The translations under genes were made by a program, and so were the position numbers. From assembly GCA_028751875.1 (NCBI GenBank), contig CM054134.1:66025424-66089423 (forward strand): a stretch of DNA of 64,000 nucleotides, read 5' to 3'. Positions 34,312 to 43,810 of the stretch are shown here, piece after piece. The stretch is from Rapana venosa (lineage: Eukaryota > Mollusca > Gastropoda > Neogastropoda > Muricidae). Within the stretch, counting starts at the first letter, position 1. Each line of letters opens with the position of its first letter. The notes beneath the pieces are model-generated. The model had not been told where the DNA came from. It saw nothing but the letters and a program-made list of their open reading frames with translations, and did not search any database.

Positions 34312-34650
34312 CAATGATAATGAGGATGACATACTGATTCTGCTATGGAATTGCACGTGCTTTGAGACTACTTGACAGGGTTGTACTCTGCATATACTAT
34401 CATGATATATCCGCAGGCGTCAACCAGGCCTGAGAGGTATAGACAACTGCAATGTTTGTCAGGTAATTTGAGCAACACTCTCACAATGGCATTCCTAAAG
34501 TGGATGAAGCTCGACTGTGTGGGCCCAGCCTTCCCAGCGAACCCACAGCACACTTACTCTGGGTTGGAGCCAGCCAGAGTCCAAAAAATCTCTAGCCCAC
34601 GACCTTCCAGTCCGTAATCCAAGGCTCTAACCACTGCACTATGACGGTTC

Positions 34651-34692
34651 GTGTGTGTGTGTGTGGTGTGTGTGTGTGTGTGTGTGTGTGTA
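34651..34692. repeat. (GT)n microsatellite
   Basis: About 20 GT units at the head side of the composite repeat. Confidence 0.9.
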
Positions 34693-36560
34693 ATTCAGAT
34701 TCAGAATATTTTATTGCCATTTAAGTCATGGAGACTTATGTGACACAACAAAAACATTAATTATAATTATCTATTTTGGCTAAAAGTGATGTACACTAAA
34801 AACATGTTGCATTCTACTTCTCTTTTTCTCTTTTTTCAAAACACTCACACATATCTGATGATATCTGCTTGATATATATCAACTGTGATTATGTCTCTTA
34901 ATCTATGTACACAGTTTTTGCGATTTTTGTCTTTGGTTTTGATTTTTAATAACAAATTATTTCTGAGTTCATCATATAAAATCATTCATCCAGTAAATGA
35001 AATTCATCTTCTATTTTGTTACAGTATCTACATTTTCTGTCCTCTCGGATATATTTTGGTGCCTCCCTTTCTCTATCATTTATTGTGACAGCTTGTGCGA
35101 AGTTTACAATACGTCTTATGGGTTTTCTTTTCATAGTTTATTAAATATGGTTCCAGTCGGTATTCTTTGGTAGCATAATCATAAAATGTTAGTTTTGCAA
35201 ACACTTTCTTCTGGTAGATCCAAAATGTTTTATAATGTCCAACGTTTCTTTAAACAGCAAACTAAAACCGAGAACATTAAGAGTATTTGGCATTCCAACA
35301 TTTTGAATCAATTTGTAAAAATTTTCAATGTGTTGACCCATTTACATATGTATTGTTGATACATATATTGTATATTTTTAAATAAAGAGTTGGTTTTGAT
35401 TCTGTAAAATAACCCAAAAAGGAATTTCTGCATATGTTTTTAAAGGGGTCAGGGGAAAAATTTTCCCTGTTCACCCAAAGTGGGTAGTACTAATGCTTTT
35501 TTTTATGACGCCTATATTTTTTTAAAAAAATTGTTCAAAAAAATTTTACAAAAAATGATGGATAAGAGGGTTTTGAACAATTTTTAAATTAAAAATTCTG
35601 CCTCCCATTAAAAAAAAAAGGAAAACCAAAAATTCTGTTTTCCTAGGTTAAAACTGGGTTATCGTGAGTTGAAAAAACGTTATTTAGTAGTCTATAAATT
35701 TGTCCATAAACGGCTCTTTTAACGGGTATTTTGCTTTGTTGTTTTTTTATAAAGTTCTTGTGTTGTTTGGGAAAATTTCCCATTTGATGAAAAACGACAC
35801 CTAAAAATTGTTGGGTTTGTACTTTTTAAATTAAATGTTCTCCATTTTTTTAAATGAATTTGGAAATTTTTAGGAGGTGATCTTGTGTTTTTGTTTTGTT
35901 TATTTTAAACCCAATTAAACATTTTATTGCGCTTTTTCAGTTTTTTTGAAGACCTTTTTTGGTTGTTGTAGTAATGCAAGGTACGATAGAGTAAACAAGG
36001 AATTCTGTCTTTTGCAGTTATATGGCAAAACTTTTATGATATTTGAACTATATCTTGAATATAATTAAATAAGTGAATTTAAATGTTTTTCCCCTGAGTC
36101 CCCCCCTTTTTGACTATGATTTCTATGTGTTTGCTCTTTTTTGTAAATATTTTTGCATTGGTCATTTTTTTAATGACATTAAAAGTTTGGCCCGTTATTT
36201 AATTCGTTTAACTTTAAAAAACCTTCGTGCCACAATTATCAAAAGCTTTCTGAAAATTACAAAATCTACAAGCGAAATAATGTTTTTATTTTTTATTTTT
36301 ATGCACTATCATTAAATTTTTAAGTGGGAAAGATAGGTCCGTTGTTTTGCTGCTTCTCTGAAAAAGTTTTGTTCTCTGAAAATACTTTGTTATTTTCAAA
36401 ATTTTCAGAAATTCTATGTTTCAGTATTTGAAAAAAAAATTTTCCCAATAGTGTTTGTAAACATTATTCCTTGTCTTTTTTGGGTTGTATATCATCCACT
36501 TTTTAGTTGGGCATTCACTTATTTTCCCAGCACAGGGATATATCCCCCTTTTTAAATACT
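34693..36560 (-). pseudogene. LINE H remnant, low-quality consensus
   Basis: The minus strand near 35060-34985 reads KYIREDRKCRYCNKIEDEFH, the terminal zinc-knuckle region seen in LINE H at 22000. Near 36290-36180, broken frames give FQKAFDN, the RT motif A region. The sequence from about 35400 on is indel-rich, so the frames cannot be followed. Confidence 0.6.
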
Positions 36561-36589
36561 AAATTAAAACATTCCGCATTTTTTTTTGT

Positions 36590-38450
36590 GTTAGTGTGTT
36601 TGTATTGTGTCGTAGAAGTGTCTTTTAAAATAGTTCTTTGGAATTTTTATCCCATACAAAATGTTTTTTGGTGAATCTTTGTAATACTCGTTTTGTGTTT
36701 TTAAATTTTTTGTAGACTTCTGCAAATGCGTTTTGTTAAGGGTATATTTTATCAAAATCAGGGGACAATGTAGAGTTTTCCCTTTAAATCTCAATTTTCT
36801 ATGTTTCCCCTTTTTCATAAAGATTTTGACTTCTTTTTCTTCTTTCTTTTGCCGCTGGTCCCCTTTCGGGACACAGACGTCGTCTGCACAAGGCGGGAGG
36901 TTGATGTGTGACAGGTCGGGGGCTCCGGGTGCAGCCCGGAGTCGCTCATCGCCCCTTTGTTCCCCTTGGGCTTTCCCACCGTTTTTTTGGTGGTGTATCC
37001 CTGTGGGGTGGTTGGTTGGGCGGCATCTGTGGGTGACCAAAAACCACCTGATCCTTTTTTGTTCGTTTGGGTGGAGAATTGGTGTTGCCCAAACCATGTT
37101 CTGATCACCTCATTCTTGACTTGTCAGTCTGGTCTTTTTTAAAGCTTTTCTCAGGAGGCTTTCACATGTGCCCAAAATTTTCTCTAAAAGGTTTTGTTGG
37201 GCCCCTGTCGACACGGGTATGTGGTGTTGGAACGAAGGGCTAGGGTTGGGAATGTTTTAGAAGGGGGGCGAGTTGGTAAACGACTGCGTTCGCTTTCTGG
37301 CATCTTGTTTCTATCTTTGCCAATTTTCCATTTTCAAAAGGGCTCCCAAAGGGTTTTTAAATTCTTTGGTTTTTTAGCGGGGTCCCGTTGATGTTGATGT
37401 CAGTTTTTCCTGGATTTCTGCTGACGAAAAACTTCTTTTTTGGGTGAAGTTTTCATGTATACCTCTCGCGTTGTTTATTTTCTCTGTTGTTCTTGAAGAG
37501 CGTTTTTGTTCGGATTCATAAAGGGATGCTCGTCAGAAACAATAGTTCATTCGGGGCCCTAAAATTTGGGGTTTGGGCTTCCTTTGTAATTGATCCATTT
37601 GATCACAAAGAAAAGGGGAGAGATACGCCCCTTCCCTGCCCCCTGTAAAAACCGGGAACCAATCAGTGTTCCCTGGCTTTTCGGACGCGCTCATACTGTT
37701 GGCATAGATTGCTCTGATGTTATAAGAAACTGCCCTTCACGCGTTCTGCCCCAGGATTTTCCAGAGCATGTACTTTGACTCGGTTGAAAGTTTTTTTCTT
37801 TCAAGAATATTGTATGCGGTCTTGGTTGTATTCGATGCCTTTTCAACAGCTTGGGGTGCGAAAAGGCTTGTGCCCCCTCTTCCTTTCCGAAAGAAAATGG
37901 GCTTTGCTAGTAGGTGTTCTGTTTGGTCTTGTGCGCTGTTCCAAATCTTTGATACTTTTTTTCTCATGTGGAAGTGAAATGCCTCTTTAGGTGTGCAGTC
38001 CTTTTGCTGCCCTTCTTTTTCCCAATTGGGCCCCACTATTGCATTTTGCCACCCCCTTGTTTTTTTCCTCTCTTCCCATCTTTCTGGAAGTGATGGTGAG
38101 CCCTTAACCCCCGTTTTCCACATGCAAGGTGGCTTCATTGTTATGCCCTCATCGCCCTGCCGCTTTGCCCTTTGGGGGTGGTTTAATTGCTTTTCTTGTT
38201 TCAGCTTCAAGGATTTGGGGTTAAACTGGTCTTTATGCGTGGGGAGAACTGAGATCTGGAAGTTGTACTCCCGATGGGTTTTGAAAATCTTAAAAAAAAA
38301 TCTTCCCCTCGTTTCAGATTTTCCCCTTCTTTTTGCCAGTGCCTCTCCTTTGCATCATTACTACTGTTTTTGGATTGAATGGGTTCCCTCTCTTCTCTCT
38401 CGTCTTCCACTTTTGAAAAAATTCTCTGGGGAGTTCTTGAAAATTTCACT
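36590..38450 (-). pseudogene. LINE E RT and C-terminus, copy 1 (noisy)
   Basis: Minus-strand pieces: LSTESKYMLWKILGQNA and IRAIYANSMSA (about 37800-37700), an RT palm region, then a C-terminus near 37060-36850 with PQGY, VGKP and PDLSHINLPPCADDV. The same pieces recur in contig 3 at 58460-57550, where GCVSPP, a VIHGSDY-like stretch and VADDSLL can be read. Indels every few tens of bases prevent a continuous frame. Confidence 0.6.
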
Positions 38451-39049
38451 TAACTTTTCCCCTAAATCCCCAAATTTTTTTTGGAGGCTTTCAAACATTT
38501 TTACTATTTTTTTGCGATTTTGTACTTGAGTATCCTCTTCGCTTGTCTTGACCCCAACTGCTTTTTTTTTTTTGATGGTTTCCCTTTACCTCTTGGTTCC
38601 ACCAAGCTGTACTTTCCTGTTTTTACCCCCACATTTCTTTGTCCCCCAAAATTCCTTAAAGGGGTTTTAAGAGAGGGCTGAAGGGTCCCCGACTTGTCCT
38701 GTTGAGGGTGTGTATTTAAAAGAGTAAGTTCACCCTTTATGCACTATGAATTGTTTTGCATTCTTTCTTTCCAGTTTTTTAGGAGGGTTTATTTTTCAGG
38801 TGGTTCTCCCACGTTGTTATGTTCTTTTTTCTGAGTATGGGGGATAGAAAAGGGCAGGGCCTGTGGTCAGTGTCAAAAATTGGGATTGGAGATGGCTTTT
38901 GGTCTTTTATGGCTAAGTTTCTAGATCTGAAGTATAAAGTTTATTTTGGGCGAATGTTGAGGGTGTTCCCCTTGTACCGGTTTTTAAATTTGGGAGGCTG
39001 TGTTGGAAAAAAAGGGGGTTGGTTTTATGTCATCAGCCTTTCACATAGT

Positions 39050-39300
39050 TTCCCGCACGGGTTCCCCTTTTAATTGCAAGGTGTTTGTGGTCCTGTGGGT
39101 CCCAAAATGTTTGTCAGGGTTTTTCTCTCACCAACTCTGCCCTTGAAATTTCCATGAATACGGTCCTCTTTGTCAGGGGTGCTGTTGATGAGGTCGGAGA
39201 TCTTGATAGAAGGTCTTTTCCCCTTCTGAGTACGAAAGTTACATGGTGTATGCTTGGGGTATATAACGATTTTGTTGGGTTTCTTAACCGATTTTAATCA
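39050..39300 (-). pseudogene. LINE E endonuclease, C-terminal part (noisy)
   Basis: In mixed minus-strand frames I read YIPQAYT, EKTFYQDL, INSTPDKE-like, and EKNPDKHFG. These correspond to the middle and end of an AP-type LINE endonuclease (...YAPQAY..., GDFNAKVG...). The N-terminal part lies at 40170-40480, across the composite repeat. Confidence 0.5.
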
Positions 39301-39329
39301 GTCTTTTTTGATATTTTTTTTACTCTGAA

Positions 39330-39330
39330 T

Positions 39331-39367
<37 letters not shown>

Positions 39368-40150
39368 CTGCCCCATCTTTTGTGACGCCCCGCCCAGTTC
39401 CCACGCCCCTCATTCCAAACTCCCCCCCAAGCCATACCCAGATTTTCTCTGTTCACCCCAGATCGGAGGTCCACAGGGAGCCCTCACAGCCCCCCGCGGG
39501 GCACCAGCCAGAGGGGGCCCCGCACTGCTGCGGGTCACTTTTTGGGGGTGTTCATGGTGCTGTTCTGAGAAATACGGGGAACCCCCTACAAGCCCCCCAT
39601 AACGACAGTATTGCTCAGTCGCGGAGCCGATGAGTGAGTTGCCCCCGAGGTGGCAACCCAAAAAGTCCCCCCAACGTCCGAACCCCCCCCGAACCTCCAA
39701 CCCCCCAAAAAGGGTTTTACCACATCCCCCAGGGAAGGATGTATGGGGAAACGAATCTGAGGTCACTGAGACCAGAGAAACTGGGGCCCCCGAATCAGAG
39801 GGAATTTTTTTTTAATTGCATGTGATCAATGACAATGAGGAGACGTAAATTTTGCGCTGTGGAAGTGCATATGCTTTGAGATCTTGACAGGTTGTACTTC
39901 GCTTACTATCAAATTTACCCGGCGTCAACGGGCCGAGAGATACAGACACCCGCAGTGTTTGGGCAGGTAATTTTGGGAACCTCTCAAATCGCATCGTTAA
40001 GTGGGAAGTCGACTGTGTGGTCCCCGTCCCTTTCCCCCGAGCCTCACAAATCCTTGGTAGGAGGGCCGGATCCGAAAAAACCCCAGACTTTTGGGATTCG
40101 AACCCCCGACCTTCCAGTCGTAACCCAAGCGCTAACCATGCGATTTTGTG
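39330..40150 (-). mobile_element. tRNA-headed composite repeat G, uninterrupted copy
   Basis: The tRNA-like head at the right (B box, revcomp of GATTCGAACCCCCGACC) and a body extend leftward to a ~37-bp poly(T) (39330-39367), which is a poly(A) tail on the minus strand. It is about 780 bp, long for a SINE, so two fused modules are possible. It sits between the N- and C-terminal endonuclease pieces of LINE E. Confidence 0.7.
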
Positions 40151-40164
40151 TTTTTTTACTATGA

Positions 40165-40485
40165 GATTTTTGTATGTTGGGTGTGGATGAATCCCACACC
40201 CGCGTTCTCTTGGTCTTTCCCGACTCCATCCAGATGAGAACAAATTTAATGGATTTCTTTGTTTCCCTTTTCCTTTTTTTCCCATGTCTGAAAAAAATTC
40301 CCCTGATGGGATCTTTTTTTTGGTAGAATTCCCAATTTTTTGGTTCCTTGTTTGTTGGCCCCGATGTTCCATGTTCCAATGTAGTCCTTTCCTATTGATG
40401 TCCGTTTCCATTGCGAGGGTTTTCCGTTGGTATCCCCCCGTTTGTATCTCTTTTCGTTTTCTTAGTCGTTGAAAATTCATGCCCG
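40165..40485 (-). pseudogene. LINE E endonuclease N-terminus, copy 1 (noisy)
   Basis: Counterpart of 60415-60725, where the frame is clean. Here the same sequence has many homopolymer errors. Confidence 0.6.
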
Positions 40486-40732
40486 GGTTTCTAGGGAAGT
40501 CCAGCTTACCAGAGCCCCCTTAGCCAGCTTGATTTTCCGTTTTCCCCCGACGTGGACGAGGGGTTGGACTTTGGGAAACAAAGACATGATTTTGACAAGA
40601 AATAATCACAAATATAAAACCCTTTAGGGTTTAAAGCATGAAATTACCCCGTAAATTCTCCCAAGTTCGGCCATTTAATAAATTTTCAAGTTTTTGTACA
40701 AAAAATTAAGTAATCGTCTACTCTATCCACTG

Positions 40733-41003
40733 GCTGGCAGGTCCACAGGAACCCCTTCTCACCCCAAAAAGAAAAAGTGACAGGCGGCCCCCTCACCCGC
40801 CCCAACACCTTTCCAAAAAAAGTACGCAGGGAACACTCAAAGTGGGAGAAAAGGGGGGAAAACAGAACAGTAGGGTGGAAAACTCAGAGAATGGATCAGG
40901 CAGGGTAATGATGGCCTACTGCGCAGAGCCGAGGACCCCGGGTGGAGGGGGAGGTTACACGGATCGTTTTGTGTTCCCCACGACCCCCAAGGTCCGGGGG
41001 TGA
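40733..41003 (+). mobile_element. RTE C 3' fragment, copy 1 (noisy)
   Basis: GCTGGCAGGTCCACAGGAAC through CCCCAAGGTCCGGGGGTGAT matches the last ~280 bp of C1 and the clean contig 3 copy at 61018-61306. Confidence 0.8.
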
Positions 41004-41049
41004 TATGTGACCATTGGCCTTTGTGCATGGTCTATTCATTTTTTTCAGT

Positions 41050-42296
41050 AAATTTAATAATATTGAAAGACTGAAGCCACAAGCAGAGACCATCATTTCT
41101 GAGGGAAAAAGCAGGTTTCAGAGCAGGGCGCGCACAACAAACAGTATTCAATCAGAATTTCTATGTGGCGGTCCTTAACATCAAAAGACCCATACCACGT
41201 ATTTTTCGATTTTAGAAAGGGATTTGACAGGGTGTGGCTGCGGGTTTTTGGGAAACCCTGAACTTGTACAGTCAAGCAAACCTGATCAGAGTCTCAAAAA
41301 GCGTACACGAGGGGCCCCCATGCGTGTATACAAAACAAATTTGGGGAATGGTTTCGAAAACAGTTGGAGTAAGGCAGGGGTGTCTACTCTCCCCCCCTTT
41401 TCACTCTTCTTGAGAGAAACTGGGTGATGCACTGGAACTCAGAAAGGGTCGTGATTGGTGGCAGAACGATCACAAACCTCCGCTTGCAAATGAATTGATG
41501 GAATAGCGGATCAGAAAAAGAGCTTGCCAGTAACAGAAACTTGGATAAGGCCTCCAAAACATACGGGATGGAAATCAGTGCAGAGAAGACCAAACTGATG
41601 ACTAATAACACCAACGGCATTAGCACTGATATCAGGGTTAATGACCAGAAGCTGGAAACAGTTCAAAGCTTCAAGTACCTGGGAGCCATTGTATCAGACC
41701 AGGGATCCAAGCCAGAAGTAGTATGCAGGACTGCACAGACAATAACAGCTTTGTCAAAACTAACACCATCTGGAGAGATAAGAATATCTCACTTATCTCC
41801 AAGATCAGACTAATGCGCTCCCTTGTCATATCCATATTTCTGTATGCCTGTGAATCATGGACCCTGACTGCAGATTTGGAGAGGAGAGTACAGGCAGTGG
41901 AGATGAGATGCTTTCGGAGACTCCTTGGCATCTCCTACAAAGACCACATAAGCAACGAAAGCGTGCATAACAGAATCCAGCAAACCATTGGACCCTATGA
42001 GAACCTTCTATCGATCGTGAAAAAGCGTAAACTTAAGTGGTATGGGCATGTCACAAGATCCCAAGGAATTACAAAGACAGTTTTGCAAGGCACTGTCCAA
42101 GGAGGAAGAAGAAGAGGCAGACCAAGGAAGAGCTGGGAGGATAACATCAGTGAATGGACAGGCCTAGAACTCAACAAAACCCTGAGAAAGGCAGAACAGA
42201 GAGAAGAATGGAGGGAACTGGTTGCTGAGTCTTTGAGGGTGCCCCCACGGTCGTCAGACTACGGGACAGATAGATAGATAGATAGAAATTTAATAA
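41050..42296 (+). mobile_element. RTE retrotransposon copy B2 with 11-bp TSDs
   Basis: AAATTTAATAA at 41050-41060 and 42286-42296 flanks a 5'-truncated insertion (41061-42285) ending in (GATA)n. Contig 3 has one unduplicated AAATTTAATAA at 61355-61365 and no insert. From 41541 on, B2 differs from B1 at only about ten positions in 745 bp. Its first ~480 bp are full of indels. Confidence 0.92.
41061..42277 (+). pseudogene. RTE reverse transcriptase, 5'-truncated (B2)
   Basis: The left third is readable only in pieces (AGFRAG, the DFRKGFDRVW region, VGVRQGCLL). The frame is then open from 41541 (GMEISAEKTKLMTNN, FKYLGAIVSDQG), broken by one base near 41760 (SKL/NTIW), and open again to 42275-42277 (YACESWTLTADLERR, LKWYGHVTRSQG, GRRRGRPRKSW). 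Confidence 0.85.
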
Positions 42297-43110
42297 CTTT
42301 CTGGATCTATTTCTATAAAGTCATTCAGTCTTCCTGATCGGGCATTCAGATCTCCGCACAGTATTATCTTACCTCTTTTAGACAAACTTTCTATGTCTTG
42401 TTCTAAATTTTCCCATATTTTTGGTGTATGAACTTTTCCAAAAGAAGAAAATTCGGGTGGAATATATATGCACATCCTATGAAAATATTCTTGTTTGATA
42501 TTTTGATGGAGTTTTCCTGCATCATTTGTATCCATACAATATCTGAACAATTTTGTGGTAAACATTTTACACTTTTTCGATAATCTTCCTTAATGAAAAC
42601 TAAAATACCTCCTGAAACACTGATAGATCTATTTCTCTTTGGTCTGCAGTAATGTACAGACATATATCCTGGTAGAGTTACATCTTCTACAGCTTTTTGA
42701 TCTTAATGTGTTTCTTGTAAAATTATTACATCTATAATATCAACATGTCTTTTATGTGTACGTCATTTAGTTTGTTTACATTAATTCCATCAAATTTTCC
42801 ATAGATACTTCTAATATTCCATGATAATATTTTCATGTTTTACTCATTTGTTAAATATTATTGTGAACACAGATATCTTCTCAATGTGGTAAACAAAATA
42901 TGCACATATCATTTTAGTGAATTATAGTTGTTTCTTTTCCGTTTTAATATCTCTAGCTATTGAAATGCTTTTCATTTTTAATTGTCTATGATACCAAAAC
43001 AATAAGGGCAACAAATTATATTATCATTAAATTTTACATCATCAAGCGATAAATTGTGCATTAAGATTGTATTCATATTTAACTATCAATTAACGAACTT
43101 GACAAACCTA
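42297..43110 (-). pseudogene. LINE H 5' part: ORF1 end and endonuclease start
   Basis: A short minus-strand ORF end reads LSLDDVKFNDNIICCPYCFG and stops near 42980. ORF2 then begins near 42838 with KILSWNIRSIYGKFDG, the start of an AP-type endonuclease, continuing through QETH, VHYCRPKRNRSISVSGGILV, IFIGCAYI and ILCGDLNARSGRLNDFI. It was interrupted by B2 at 42296; in contig 3 it continues leftward past the empty site until the RTE C fragment. Confidence 0.75.
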
Positions 43111-43222
43111 TCCCTTGTATGCGATAAAATAAAATTAAATATAGTAAATGATAACATGTGTTCAAAAGACTTAACTGGGACAGACTTCCTTTGCGTTAAT
43201 ATAATTGCATGAGACTGGTGAG

Positions 43223-43307
43223 GCTGTGTGTGTGTGTTTTTGTGTGTGTGTGTTATTGGTTGTGTGTGTTGTGTGTGTGTGTGTGTGTGTTTGTGTGTGT
43301 GTGTTTT

Positions 43308-43338
<31 letters not shown>
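43223..43338. repeat. (GT)n microsatellite
   Basis: Interrupted GT/TTGT units between LINE H and the ORF1 at 43811. Confidence 0.9.
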
Positions 43339-43509
43339 AACCTACATACTGTCTATATCTCACCATCTCTTGGACTTGTTTATTCTATACACGCATGTAG
43401 ATCTACTTGTGCCATATAAAGTGTACAGGGCTAAGTACCTTAGATCATTAATTGAAATAAAATAAGATGGGGTTTTTTAAAGGATGTAGTTTCTAGTCAT
43501 CTTCGAATC

Positions 43510-43669
43510 ACAGTGTGCGCGCGTGTGTGTGTGTGAGTGTGGGTAGGTTGTGTATGTGTGTGCAAGTGTGTATATCTTGAGGGCAGATGCATGTATGTGG
43601 ATTGGAAGGGGGAGGAGGGGGGAGGAGTTGTCTCTATCTGTATGTTTCTATTATTTGTGTATATGTACG

Positions 43670-43749
<80 letters not shown>

Positions 43750-43770
43750 TGTGTGTGTGTGTCTGTGTGT
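43510..43770. repeat. (GT)n, (AT)n and (GT)n tracts
   Basis: Two GT-rich tracts flank an AT tract at 43671-43732. The same arrangement recurs in contig 3 at 62265-62512, with different repeat lengths. Confidence 0.9.
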
Positions 43771-43810
43771 TATCTTAATATCTGTATGTGCCAGTCTTTG
43801 ATTACACATT

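Larger units (their letters stand above)
31613..34650 (-). mobile_element. tRNA-headed composite repeat G, split by RTE C1
   Basis: The left part (31613-32085) carries blocks also found at 39380-39800 and 59880-60050: CTCAGTCGCGGAGCC, GAACCTCCAACCC, and GAGACCAGAG next to AACTGGGGCC. The right part (34312-34650) carries CAATGATAATGAGGATGAC, the TTGACAGGGTTGTACT block and a tRNA-like head at the right end. In the copy at 39380-40150 these parts are contiguous. RTE C1 therefore inserted into this repeat. Confidence 0.8.

Noticed and set aside
36591..37108. Possible cellular gene with several overlapping 100-170-codon ORFs
   Set aside because: The motifs match the C-terminus of LINE E, and the same sequence recurs in contig 3.
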